Below are positions 8,631-17,003 of a stretch of 64,000 bases of DNA, in pieces. Position numbers and translations under genes: made by a program. Every line of letters starts with the position of its first letter. Position 1 is the stretch's first letter. Source of the stretch: Haloechinothrix alba (lineage in GTDB: Bacteria; Actinomycetota; Actinomycetes; Mycobacteriales; Pseudonocardiaceae); the NCBI RefSeq assembly GCF_900188115.1, contig NZ_FZNW01000009.1, positions 1 to 64,000 on the forward strand, given 5' to 3'. The notes below the pieces were generated by a model. The model had not been told where the DNA came from, made no database searches, and saw nothing but the letters and a program-made list of their open reading frames with translations.

Positions 8631-9461
8631 TCACCCCTCTCGTACGATGGACTGCGTCGTCGCGCACCAGGGCGGTCGGGTCTCGGCGGGCACAGCCAGC
8701 TCGACCGCGCGGCCGCGATAGGCGAGCACCGCCCGGTCCGCCGCGCGCGGGATCTGGATCGTGACGTCCTCGGTGTTGCGCGGCTCACCGGGGTCGTAGC
8801 CGAACGCGGCGGCTGCGACCGCACGTATGCACCCCGAATGGGTACTGACCAGGAGGTGCAGTCCTTCTGGCCCGGTGCGCACGGCCTGCTGGATGCCGGT
8901 CCAGAATCGGCGCACCGCAACCGATGCGGGTTCGAAGTGCTGCAGCGGCTGCGTCAACCAGAAGGTGATGGGGTCCTCGCCGCACGTCTGCAGCGAGAAG
9001 AACCGGTCCATCTCGGCGAACCAACCGGGTAACCTGTCCGGCGACGTGTCGGCACGGCGGGCGCGGTACGTCGCGTAGGCCTGCGTCGGGTCCAGCGCGC
9101 GACCGTCGCACCACACCCGGAGGTTGTCGAACCAGGTGTCGATGTACGGCTCGTCCAGGCGCACCCGTTCCGGAGCGGTGCTGCCGAGGTTGTCTGCGAT
9201 ACCGTCGCGCACGGCGGTGGCCGTCTCGGCAGCCCGAGCCGTCGGTGCGTGCGGCAGCCACACGTGAGCGCCCGGTGCCAGCGTGCCTGCCAACGCGGCT
9301 CCCTTGGCGTAGGCCTGCTGGCGCCCAACCTCCGTCAGACCACTGTCTGACTGGTAAGTGCGGGTCTGCCCGTGTCGTACCAGCCGGACCGTCGCCAGCT
9401 CGCTCGCCGGCCACCGCCCCACCAGCGACGGCGGCTCGATGCGCTCGGAGACGCCACCCAT
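8631..9461 (-). CDS. Histidine phosphatase superfamily protein (RHG type)
   Basis: A 276-residue protein with the phosphohistidine motif VRLVRHGQTRT (about 25-35) and the second conserved His in LLVSTHSGCIRAV (about 206). An acidic or helical insert lies between them. ATG 9461 is preceded by AAGGAAGGGA; the in-frame upstream start is not. It is the first gene of the leftward operon, 9 bases before the Rieske gene. Members remove phosphate from small molecules or proteins. Beside a PEP-synthase-like kinase it may hydrolyse the phosphorylated pathway intermediate, which is inference. Confidence 0.85.
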   Translation of the reverse strand: MGGVSERIEPPSLVGRWPASELATVRLVRHGQTRTYQSDSGLTEVGRQQAYAKGAALAGTLAPGAHVWLPHAPTARAAETATAVRDGIADNLGSTAPERVRLDEPYIDTWFDNLRVWCDGRALDPTQAYATYRARRADTSPDRLPGWFAEMDRFFSLQTCGEDPITFWLTQPLQHFEPASVAVRRFWTGIQQAVRTGPEGLHLLVSTHSGCIRAVAAAAFGYDPGEPRNTEDVTIQIPRAADRAVLAYRGRAVELAVPAETRPPWCATTQSIVREG

Positions 9462-9537
9462 CGCGCTCCCTTCCTTGCTACCGCTGACTCCGTCGGTCTG
9501 CACAGTAGGAACGCCTGGCGACAGCGGGAAGGCGCAT

Positions 9538-9571
9538 GTTCCTCGCTGGCGAACGTTCGCGAGGGAGGAAC
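9538..9571. promoter_or_regulatory. 34-bp inverted repeat between divergent operons, candidate IclR operator
   Basis: The two 17-base arms pair at 15 of 17 positions around a perfect 12-base core palindrome (GCGAACGTTCGC, 9549-9560). The mismatches are 9545/9564 and 9548/9561. It lies in the 185-base region between the starts of the phosphatase (9461, leftward) and the kinase subunit (9647, rightward). The IclR regulator encoded at the end of the rightward operon is the natural candidate to bind it and control both arms. No poly-T tract follows, so a terminator is unlikely. Confidence 0.65.
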
Positions 9572-9646
9572 GGGAGGGTTGAGTGAGCGAAGTCGCGCTG
9601 CAACATTCATCACAGCCACCGCAGTGCCCCGATGCGAGGAGGTCAC

Positions 9647-11413
9647 ATGAGCAATGTCGTCCCGGTCGACGAGTTCGTCACCGATGAGTGGTACCCCGGA
9701 TTCAAACCCGAGTACGGCTACACGCCGTGGTCGGTAGAGCCGTTCCGCACCTTCCGCAAGGAGGATGAGGAACGCTTCTGGTTCCTGGACTTCCATTGGC
9801 CGCGCGGCCTCACCCCGATGGGGCTGATCTGGAACGAGGACGGGTACTCCTGGGGCACGCAGCTGGCCGCCGAAGCCCTGCCGCTGCCACCGGGGCGCGG
9901 GATCACCCAGCGTATCGCCGGCACGCACACGTATGCCTCCTCGATCGATGTCACCGACGAGTGGGAGATCGGCCACCGCCACGAACTGATGCAACGCAAC
10001 CTGCCGAGGTTCCTCGAGAACTTCGACGACATCTGGGCAGAGCGGCGCAACGAGGTCGAGGCGTGGTGGCAGCACCTGAAGGGTTTCGACCTGCGCTCGC
10101 AGTCGCTGCGCGGGCTCGGTGACTACCTTGTCAAAGCGCGTCGCTTCCACCGCCGCTCCTTCGAGATCCACTTCGAGATCATGTACCCGCTTCTGGCCAA
10201 CTACGTCGGCTTCTATGGCGCCTGCGTGGACATGGGGATCGACCCGAACGAGATCGCCAAGTTCCTGCAGGGCTACGACACCAAGATCATGGAGACCGAC
10301 CGAGCGCTATGGGATCTGACCCGCCAGGCCCGCCAGTCCGGTCTGGATTCGGTGTTCCTGCAGCACGACGCCACCCAGCTGCGGGGAGCGCTCGCCGAGC
10401 GGGGAGGTCCTGCTGACGAGTGGTTGAGTTCCTTCGACGACTTCCTCGAGGTGTACGGATACCGCACGGAGGGCTCCTGCGACATCGCCCTGCCGTCGTG
10501 GATCGAGGACCCGACCCCGGCGCTCGGTATGGTCAAGACGTTCCTGCAGAAGGACGACAACCACGACTTCGACGCCGCGCTGCAGGAGACGATCGCCGAA
10601 CGGGACGCTGCCATCGATTCCGCGCGGGCCAAGCTCACCTCCGAGGAACAGGAAGTCTTCGACGCGGGGCTCGCCTCCTGCACGGCCGCGAACTTCCCGT
10701 GGTGGCAGGACGACCACAACTACTACATCGACCTGCGGGTGTCCCTGCCGATGAGGTGGGCCTGCTTGCAGATCTCCGAGGCGGTCGGCGCAGATCGCCC
10801 GGACGACACGATCTACCTGTTCTGGCCTGAACTGATGCAGGTGGTCAACGGCGAGAAGTCGTACAACTCGTTCCGTAGCCTTGTTGAGGACCGCAGGCAG
10901 TACTTCGACTACTGGGCCGAGCGGCGCGCCTCGATGCCCAAGGTGCTCGGCACCGTGCCGGACGCGGTCACCGACCCCATCCTGATCGAAATTTTCGGAC
11001 TTAACGACCATTTCCTGCGCGCTGTGCAGGCGACAGGTAGCACGGAGGACGTCAAGTCGCTCACCGGTGTGGCGGCGTCGAAAGGGTCGGCTCGGGGTAT
11101 CGCTCGGGTGCTGACAAATGCCGACGAGCTGCACCGGGTGCAGCCGGGTGAGATCCTGGTGTGCGAGTCCACGTCGCCGAACTGGACTCCCGCCTTCGCC
11201 AAGATCGCCGCCTGCGTGTGCGACGGTGGTGGCACCCTGTCGCACGCGGCGATCGTCGGCCGCGAGTACGGCGTGCCGACCGTGACCGCGGTGGGCCTTG
11301 CGACGCTGGCGATCCAGGACGGCGACGAGATCGAGGTCGACGGCACGAACGGGACCGTGACGGTGTACCGCCGGGCCGCGAACGCCGCCGAGCCCGTGGA
11401 GGTGAGCACGTGA
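9647..11413 (+). CDS. PEP-synthase-like phosphotransferase, catalytic-histidine subunit
   Basis: A 588-residue protein starting at ATG 9647 after GAGGAGGT. The C-terminal ~90 residues are the swivelling phosphohistidine domain of PEP synthase/pyruvate phosphate dikinase: GGGTLSHAAIVGREYGVPTV with the phosphorylated His at about residue 533. The first ~450 residues are aromatic-rich and would hold the acceptor site. Together with the next gene it re-creates a PEP-synthase-type enzyme as two subunits. This is the arrangement of phenylphosphate synthase in Thauera and of the kinases that phosphorylate hydroxyphenyl ketones such as acetovanillone in some lignin degraders. A rifampin-phosphotransferase-like drug kinase is an alternative, but those are usually one chain. 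Confidence 0.85.
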   Translation: MSNVVPVDEFVTDEWYPGFKPEYGYTPWSVEPFRTFRKEDEERFWFLDFHWPRGLTPMGLIWNEDGYSWGTQLAAEALPLPPGRGITQRIAGTHTYASSIDVTDEWEIGHRHELMQRNLPRFLENFDDIWAERRNEVEAWWQHLKGFDLRSQSLRGLGDYLVKARRFHRRSFEIHFEIMYPLLANYVGFYGACVDMGIDPNEIAKFLQGYDTKIMETDRALWDLTRQARQSGLDSVFLQHDATQLRGALAERGGPADEWLSSFDDFLEVYGYRTEGSCDIALPSWIEDPTPALGMVKTFLQKDDNHDFDAALQETIAERDAAIDSARAKLTSEEQEVFDAGLASCTAANFPWWQDDHNYYIDLRVSLPMRWACLQISEAVGADRPDDTIYLFWPELMQVVNGEKSYNSFRSLVEDRRQYFDYWAERRASMPKVLGTVPDAVTDPILIEIFGLNDHFLRAVQATGSTEDVKSLTGVAASKGSARGIARVLTNADELHRVQPGEILVCESTSPNWTPAFAKIAACVCDGGGTLSHAAIVGREYGVPTVTAVGLATLAIQDGDEIEVDGTNGTVTVYRRAANAAEPVEVST

Positions 11414-12474
11414 AGCCTGTGCACTGGCTCGACGACATGCAGCCCGGCGAGGCCGTGGGTCTCGGCGGCGCCAAGATCGGCAGGCTGGTCGAGATGATGG
11501 CCGCCGGTGTACACGTGCCGCGCGGGTTCGTCGTCGGGGTGGATGCCTACCGTGCGCATTGCCAGGTAACCGGTTTGGACGAGCGGATCGACGCCGCTCT
11601 GGCGCCGCTGCCGCCGGACGCGGGTGAGGACCGGGTGGCCGCCGCTGCCGACGAGATCCGCGCCGCGTTCGAGGCGACCGCGTTGGACAGCGAACTGGCA
11701 GGCGAGATCGGCAAGGCGTACCAGGAGCTGACCGACCGGTGCCAGCAGTCCGACCTGCCCGTCGCGGTGCGTAGCTCGGCGACCGGGGAGGACAGCAGCG
11801 ACGCAAGCTTCGCGGGGATCTTCGAGACCTACCTGGGCGTCTCTGGGCCCGACGCGGTACTCGAATCGGTCCGCGCCTGCTGGACGAGCCTGTTCACCCC
11901 GAGAGCGTTGTCGTACCGCCTGCAACGGGGCATCTCCCACCATGCCATGCCGATGGCGGTAGGCGTGCTGGAGCTGATCCAGGCACGCGCCTCCGGTGTG
12001 GCGTTCTCGGTGCATCCGATCACCGGCAAGCGCGACCGCATGGTCGTTGAGGGATCTTGGGGATGGGGCGAGGCCGTGGTGCAGGGCCTTGTCACACCGG
12101 ACCACGCCGAGATCGGCAAGAGTGACGCCCGCGTGCTGCGGTACGACACGGCACGCAAGGAGACCATCTCGGAGTTCGATAATGCCGCGGGCCGCGTGAC
12201 CGAGTCCGCCATGCCGGAAGAGCTGCGTGAGGCGCGGGCGGTGGACGACGATCAGCTGCACGCCATTACCGCGGCGGTGCGTTCCATCGAGGAACACTAC
12301 GGGCATCCGGTCGACGTCGAGTGGGTCATCCACCAGGGTCATCAGCCGGGTGACCCGGCGTGCATCGTGCAGTCGCGGCCGGTCACCGTGGCCGCGCAGG
12401 AGCCCGAGGACGCTCCGACCGGCTGGAATTCCGCGGCTTTCGCAGGCAAGTACGCCTTCGGGGGCAAGAAATGA
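11410..12474 (+). CDS. PEP-synthase-like phosphotransferase, ATP-binding subunit
   Basis: A 354-residue protein equal to the N-terminal ATP-grasp region of PEP synthase. Motifs are GLGGAKIGRLVEM (about 16-28), VAVRSSATGEDSSDASFAG (about 118-136), ASGVAFSVHPITG (about 194-206), and a C-terminal VEWVIH...CIVQSRPVT. The GTG start at 11410 overlaps the previous stop (GTGA), indicating translational coupling and a stoichiometric partner. It should transfer the beta-phosphate of ATP to the His of the other subunit. Confidence 0.88.
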   Translation: MKPVHWLDDMQPGEAVGLGGAKIGRLVEMMAAGVHVPRGFVVGVDAYRAHCQVTGLDERIDAALAPLPPDAGEDRVAAAADEIRAAFEATALDSELAGEIGKAYQELTDRCQQSDLPVAVRSSATGEDSSDASFAGIFETYLGVSGPDAVLESVRACWTSLFTPRALSYRLQRGISHHAMPMAVGVLELIQARASGVAFSVHPITGKRDRMVVEGSWGWGEAVVQGLVTPDHAEIGKSDARVLRYDTARKETISEFDNAAGRVTESAMPEELREARAVDDDQLHAITAAVRSIEEHYGHPVDVEWVIHQGHQPGDPACIVQSRPVTVAAQEPEDAPTGWNSAAFAGKYAFGGKK

Positions 12475-13418
12475 CCGAGTCGCACCAGCAGCTGTTGGTG
12501 CACCGCATGACGTGGGAGGCCCGCGACGTGCTGTCGCTCGAGCTGGTCGATCCTGCGGGCGGGGCACTGCCGGAGTGGGAGCCGGGAGCACACCTGGACG
12601 TCGGGCTGGGCGATGGCATGCGCAGGCAATACTCGCTGTGCGGCGACCCGGGGGACCGGACGCGGTTCCGGGTGGCCGTGCGGCGGGAGGAAGCCGGTCG
12701 TGGCGGTTCGCGTCGGGTGCACGAGCAACTGAGGCCGGGCGACTTCGTCGATGTGCGGGGTCCGCGTAACCATTTCCGGTTGGAGAAAGCGAACGGGTAC
12801 CTGTTCCTGGCAGGTGGTATCGGTATCACTCCGATCTTGCCGATGGTCGCTGCCGCCGAGGCTGCTGGTAGACCGTGGCGGCTGGTGTACCGGGGACGGG
12901 ACCGTGCCAGCATGCCGTTTGCCGGCGAGCTGGGACGATACGGTAAGCGTGTGTCGCTGCTGCCCGGCGACGAGTCGGACCGCCCCGACGTGTCTGGGCT
13001 GGTCACTGAGCTGGTCACTGGGCTCGGCACCGGCGGCCTGGTGTACTGCTGTGGCCCGGCGCCGTTGCTCGATGAGGCCGCCGCGTGCTGCCCGGCCGAG
13101 TACCTGCGGGTGGAGCGTTTCGCTGCGCCGGAGCAGGTGGATTTCCCCTCAGGTGCGTTCGAGGTGCGACTAGCCACCACCGGGCGGACCGTAACGGTGC
13201 CCGCCGAGCGTTCGGTACTGGACGTGCTGCTCGACGAGGGGTGCGACGTTCCCAACGACTGCAGGGAAGGGATCTGCGGCAGCTGCGAGACGAAGGTACT
13301 GGACGGTTCCGTGGAACACCGCGATCATGTACTCACTGAGAAGGAACGTCGATCCGGCGGCACCATGATGGTGTGCGTGTCCCGCGCCGCGCGGGAGCGG
13401 CTGGTTCTGGAGGTGTGA
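12471..13418 (+). CDS. VanB/phthalate dioxygenase reductase-type oxidoreductase
   Basis: A 315-residue flavin/iron-sulfur reductase. The flavin domain carries RQYSLCGDPGD (about 45-55), the nucleotide site is LFLAGGIGITPILPM (about 107-121), and a C-terminal plant-type 2Fe-2S domain has CDVPNDCREGICGSC plus a last Cys in MMVCVS. The domain order is that of the phthalate dioxygenase reductase family. The ATG overlaps the previous stop (ATGA). It almost certainly powers the Rieske oxygenase encoded on the divergent arm. Confidence 0.93.
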   Translation: MTESHQQLLVHRMTWEARDVLSLELVDPAGGALPEWEPGAHLDVGLGDGMRRQYSLCGDPGDRTRFRVAVRREEAGRGGSRRVHEQLRPGDFVDVRGPRNHFRLEKANGYLFLAGGIGITPILPMVAAAEAAGRPWRLVYRGRDRASMPFAGELGRYGKRVSLLPGDESDRPDVSGLVTELVTGLGTGGLVYCCGPAPLLDEAAACCPAEYLRVERFAAPEQVDFPSGAFEVRLATTGRTVTVPAERSVLDVLLDEGCDVPNDCREGICGSCETKVLDGSVEHRDHVLTEKERRSGGTMMVCVSRAARERLVLEV

Positions 13419-13423
13419 CACAG

Positions 13424-14257
13424 GTGACCGACACCCCGCCGATCGACTCTCCCGCCGGAAAGCCTGCCACGGAATCACGGAACCACTCCGACGATTCGGG
13501 CTTGCGGTCGGTATCGATCGCCATGGACGTACTCGAGTGCTTCACCCGGAACCACGAGGTCGGTGCCACGCAGATCGCACGGGAACTGGGCATCGCGAAG
13601 AGCACCGCCTCGCGGATGCTCAGCGTGCTCGCCTCCCGCGGCCTTCTCGAACGCCGGGGGAGCGGCCGGTACCGGCTGGGGCTGCGGCTGTTCGAATACG
13701 GACAGCTGGCCGCGGACCGCTTGTTGCTGAAGGAGATGGGCCTGCCCGTGCTGGCCGAGCTGAGGGATCAGATCTCCGAGACGGTTCAGCTTGGCATCCC
13801 GCTCGGTGCGGACGTACTCTACGTCGACCGGTTGGAGGGCACACACGGTCTGCGGTTCCACACAGAGGCGTTCCGCAAGGTTCCCGGCCATTCCTCCAGC
13901 TCCGGGAAGGCCATCGCCGCGTTCAACCCGTTCGTGGCAAGGGCTGTACTGAGCGCCGGGCTCGCCCGGCAAACGCCTTACACCATTGTAGACAGCGAGC
14001 GGTACCGCCAGGTACTCGCTACTATCCACGAACGCGGGTGGGCGTGCTCCGAGGAGGAGTTCGAGGTGGGCCTGTCCTCAATCGCTGCGCCAGTCCTTCT
14101 GGCCAGGAACGGGCGGACTCAGGCTGTGGCCGCCATTTCAATCGCTGGGCCAACGCAGCGGGTCCTGGGCGGCCGCAGCGAGGGCATCGCCACTGCGGTA
14201 CAGCGCGCCACGCGAAGCCTGTCACAGGCGCTGTCCCGAGTCGCTGAGGTGGAGTGA
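13424..14257 (+). CDS. IclR-family transcriptional regulator
   Basis: About 277 residues. The N-terminal winged helix is visible in SIAMDVLECFTRNHEVGATQ and IARELGIAKSTASRMLSVLA. The effector domain contains LGIPLGADVLYVDRLEGTH and GHSSSSGKAIAAF. GTG 13424 has GGAGG at a proper distance; GTG 13415, which overlaps the reductase stop, is the alternative. It is the last gene of the rightward operon and the likely regulator of both arms through the palindrome at 9538-9571. IclR proteins commonly control aromatic catabolism (PcaR, PobR). Confidence 0.9.
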   Translation: MTDTPPIDSPAGKPATESRNHSDDSGLRSVSIAMDVLECFTRNHEVGATQIARELGIAKSTASRMLSVLASRGLLERRGSGRYRLGLRLFEYGQLAADRLLLKEMGLPVLAELRDQISETVQLGIPLGADVLYVDRLEGTHGLRFHTEAFRKVPGHSSSSGKAIAAFNPFVARAVLSAGLARQTPYTIVDSERYRQVLATIHERGWACSEEEFEVGLSSIAAPVLLARNGRTQAVAAISIAGPTQRVLGGRSEGIATAVQRATRSLSQALSRVAEVE

Positions 14258-14700
14258 GCGGATATCGGAAGTGGCGCCTGCGTCCCGGCCGTTGTGCAGG
14301 CAGCTGGCGGATCGTATCGCTGGTCAGCGGACGGTATACACGCGGCTTGCATTGGGAATCGTACTCGGGTGCACGTGCGGTGCGGTAATCCACCAGTCCT
14401 TTGGCCTTGCGGCAGCGGATCGAGCCTCGTACGTTGCGTGCTCCGAGGTGCGTTGCTGTACCCGGCTACCCGCGCCAGTTGGTCCCGTGCCGGGGTGCGC
14501 GATCGACGTCGACGCTCGCGGTCGCGGTCACGTGGAATCGCAACGTGGTTGTGAGGTTGGCCGGTGCCGGTCCCACCGACGGGCCGCTGGCCAGCTGTTC
14601 AGTCGGCGTAGCCAGAGGTGTCGGACGCGTTGATGCGCACCGCCGGGCGGCGCGGTAAGGCACTGCCTTGATCGTGTGATCGCGGTGCACGTCGTGTCGC
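14258..14700. other. Gene-free interval between convergent genes
   Basis: 443 bases between the IclR gene and a leftward lipoprotein gene. No frame gives a convincing protein. The forward frame around 14310-14400 contains a short hydrophobic stretch (RLALGIVLGCTCGAVIHQ) that faintly recalls the first membrane segment of a dicarboxylate symporter, but the frame loses that character at once. It may be a gene remnant; nothing else is seen. Confidence 0.35.
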
Positions 14701-15492
14701 TCACACGTTGGGATCGTATCCGGAACTGCCCGCGAGCAGGCCGTCGCAATCCGGCTCGTCGCCGAACAGATCGACCGTGAAGGTGGCCGTGCCACCTGCC
14801 TCTACGCTGTCGCGGTCGGCGAAAGTGCCGAGCACGTCGAGCAACTCCCCATCGCCGTTCAGGCACGCCAGCGTCACGTCGATCGGCCCGTCGACGTCGA
14901 GCTCGTGCGGGTTCGTCAGGCTGCCCGTGAACCCGTCGGAGACGCGTTCGAGCTTCTCGATCTCTAGGGCGATGATGTTCTCGAAATCGCCGAGACCGGT
15001 CCGGTAGTCGACGTTGGGGGAGTCGACGGCAGCATCATCGGGCAGCTGCTTTCCGGCCCCGGCGTAGACGAAGCCGAACGCGACCTCGCCCGGCTCCACC
15101 ACGTTCGGCTGGACGCTCTGCGACGCGCCGCTGGTGATCGTCTCGCCCTGGCCGTCGACCACGGTTCCGGAGACCTCGACGCGCGAGACCGGTTCCTCTG
15201 TGCCATTGACTGCGAGGAAGGGCACCTTCGCGTCCACTGGGTCGCCCCAGGTTACGGTCACGTCATCGTCAGCTTCCCCGACAGCCGGCTCGACACCTTC
15301 GGCGTAGAGGAACGAGGAGGCCGCTGGCTCGTCGGGCAGTTCGACGGTTTCCTCGTCCGGCGACGCCTGGTCCTCAGCGGTGTTTTGACCACCGGTTTCG
15401 GGCTCGGTGGAATTATCGTCATCCGTACATGACGCGGTGACCAGCGCAGCCACCGCGACCGTCGCCGCCAACCGACGCCCCATTCGTGACAC
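14701..15492 (-). CDS. Secreted lipoprotein of unknown function
   Basis: A 263-residue protein with an N-terminal signal and lipobox (AALVTASC, Cys about 22), followed by an acidic Ser/Thr/Glu-rich linker to about residue 65 and a beta-rich domain that resembles DUF4352/FxLYD-like extracellular folds. The GTG at 15492 is preferred because GAGGGAG precedes it; an ATG at 15483 is three codons later. It should be anchored to the outer face of the membrane. No functional residues are recognised. Confidence 0.8.
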   Translation of the reverse strand: MSRMGRRLAATVAVAALVTASCTDDDNSTEPETGGQNTAEDQASPDEETVELPDEPAASSFLYAEGVEPAVGEADDDVTVTWGDPVDAKVPFLAVNGTEEPVSRVEVSGTVVDGQGETITSGASQSVQPNVVEPGEVAFGFVYAGAGKQLPDDAAVDSPNVDYRTGLGDFENIIALEIEKLERVSDGFTGSLTNPHELDVDGPIDVTLACLNGDGELLDVLGTFADRDSVEAGGTATFTVDLFGDEPDCDGLLAGSSGYDPNV

Positions 15493-15717
15493 GTGAACTC
15501 CCTCGGCACATCAAACGATCCGGCATACAAGCCGCATAACGTCACGATCGGCTCTGCGTGCCGTGTCGTTCAGGGGAGGCGTGCCGTTACGGGGTGCCAC
15601 GTATCGGCAGCGGTGCGCAGGTGGGAAGGGATGCGTGTGGTGGTGTGGGGCGGCGGTACTGCACTCGCCGCTCTCCCGGTTGTCGGCTGGCTACGTCGAA
15701 GCTGACTGACGAAACAG

Positions 15718-15855
15718 TCAACCGCCTTCGCAAGGGGAGTGCGCGTCGTCGTCGCGGATGTTGTCCGGGTGGTCGGGATCGTCGGGGTGGATGACGTACA
15801 CGTTGTCGCCGTCGTCGACGATGATGCGGCCATCAAGGCGGTGCCACCAGCTCAT
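15718..15855 (-). CDS. Small acidic protein (45 residues)
   Basis: Begins MSWWHRLDGRIIVDDGDNVY and is rich in Asp and Pro (HPDDPDHPDN). ATG 15855 has AAAGGA at a good distance. It lies downstream of a small membrane protein on the same strand and upstream of the divergent XRE regulator. No family is recognised. The periodic Asp-rich core and clean start support translation. Confidence 0.5.
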   Translation of the reverse strand: MSWWHRLDGRIIVDDGDNVYVIHPDDPDHPDNIRDDDAHSPCEGG

Positions 15856-15931
15856 GCGTTGTCCTTTTCTGCCGGTTCGGGATGGGAACCGGCCGGCGCG
15901 CGGGCGGAACAACGCGCACCGGCCGGGAGTA

Positions 15932-16138
15932 TCACAGGTGATGACGGCGATCGGGAGTCGTCCGGTGTGACTCTCCACCGTCCAGATAGCACTCTTCGTC
16001 GGTGATGACCATGTGTGGCCGGGGATCGTGTTGCCAGCGGCGCCGACGCAGCAATGCGTCGCGCACGACATGGCTGAGGACGTAGCCGATCATCAACAGG
16101 CACGTGACGACCAGAAGCGAGACCCAGAGCGTGGACAT
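15932..16138 (-). CDS. Small membrane protein (68 residues)
   Basis: One hydrophobic segment at about residues 4-22 (LWVSLLVVTCLLMIGYVLSH) is followed by an arginine-rich cytoplasmic stretch and a hydrophilic tail. This is a typical single-span topology with the tail inside by the positive-inside rule. The ribosome site is weak. It is divergent from the XRE gene and upstream of the 45-residue acidic protein, so the two may be co-transcribed. Function unknown. Confidence 0.45.
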   Translation of the reverse strand: MSTLWVSLLVVTCLLMIGYVLSHVVRDALLRRRRWQHDPRPHMVITDEECYLDGGESHRTTPDRRHHL

Positions 16139-16247
16139 GTACTGAGTGTCGTACCCGTCGATTACGCTACGAAACGGAACGTGTACGCATCACGACATCA
16201 GTGGGGCACCCAGATGCCGTAGTGCGGAAGCCGTGCGAATGGGGTGA

Positions 16248-17003
16248 GTGAATGTGGTGAGTTTGTTCGGCAGCGAGCTGCGGCGCGCCCGGGAGGGTCT
16301 CGGCTGGTCCCGAGAGCAGCTCGCGGAAGAGGTCAAGTTCTCGGCCAGCCTCGTCGAGAAGGTGGAGGTCGGTAACAAGTTTCCCAGCGAAGCGTTCGCC
16401 ACGGAAGCCGATAAGGCGTTGAGCACCGATGGCTTCCTGTCGCGAATCCGGCTGCACACGCTGAAACAGGACGTTGTGCCCGAGTGGTTCCGCGCATGGC
16501 CGGACATCGAAGAGCAGGCCAGCGTGATCCGGCTGTTTGCGCCGTTGGTCGTGCCCGGCCAACTACAGATTGAGGATTACGCTCGCGCGCTGCTCGGCGA
16601 CGAGGATCAGGTCGCTGCGCGGATGGCACGACAGCACATTTTCGTCCAGGACAAGCCTCCAGACATCGTCGCTGTGCTGGACGAGGCTGTATTGCACCGT
16701 CAGATCGGCAGTCGGGACGTCATGTACCGGCAACTGAAGCACCTCACAGAAGTATCAGCGAGTGTGCAGGTCATGCCTTTCGGTGCTGACACATATCTCG
16801 GAGTCGATGGCGGGTTCAGCCTGGTAACGGTCGATAATCGAGAGATCAGTTACGTCGATACACCGGCGCGCGGCTTCGTGCTGGACGATCCAGAAGTCGT
16901 CACACAGCTCGTGAGACGATGGGACCACCTCAGAGGCGAGGCGCTACCACAGCGGCAGTCTCAAGAACGGATCGTGGAAGTGGCGGAGCAATGGAACACG
17001 TAG
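16248..17003 (+). CDS. XRE-family regulator with DUF5753 (Scr1-like)
   Basis: About 251 residues: an N-terminal helix-turn-helix (LRRAREGLGWSREQLAEEVK, then FSASLVEKVEVGNKFPS) and a C-terminal DUF5753 domain (RLFAPLVVPGQLQIEDYARAL; VQVMPFGADTYLGVDGGFSL). The family is abundant in Streptomyces and Pseudonocardiales and is usually paired with a DUF397 protein, as here. The start may be the GTG at 16248 or at 16254, which has a better spaced GGGGT. The known pairs act as small regulatory modules in development or antibiotic control; the target here is unknown. Confidence 0.87.
   Translation: MNVVSLFGSELRRAREGLGWSREQLAEEVKFSASLVEKVEVGNKFPSEAFATEADKALSTDGFLSRIRLHTLKQDVVPEWFRAWPDIEEQASVIRLFAPLVVPGQLQIEDYARALLGDEDQVAARMARQHIFVQDKPPDIVAVLDEAVLHRQIGSRDVMYRQLKHLTEVSASVQVMPFGADTYLGVDGGFSLVTVDNREISYVDTPARGFVLDDPEVVTQLVRRWDHLRGEALPQRQSQERIVEVAEQWNT

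Noticed and set aside
9647-12474. Reading the kinase pair as ordinary PEP synthase for gluconeogenesis
   Set aside because: Normal PpsA is one chain of about 800 residues with a C-terminal PEP/pyruvate barrel. Here the barrel is absent, the chain is split, and the neighbours are an oxygenase and its reductase.
10307-12591. Long minus-strand open frames (499 and 560 codons) opposite the PEP-synthase-like subunits
   Set aside because: They lie antisense to clearly recognisable proteins, have Arg/His-rich composition with no domains, and are the expected by-product of high third-position GC.
14310-14400. Possible symporter remnant (LALGIVLGCTCGAVIHQ)
   Set aside because: Only one hydrophobic segment resembles a dicarboxylate symporter; the frame loses membrane character at once and no other frame continues it.
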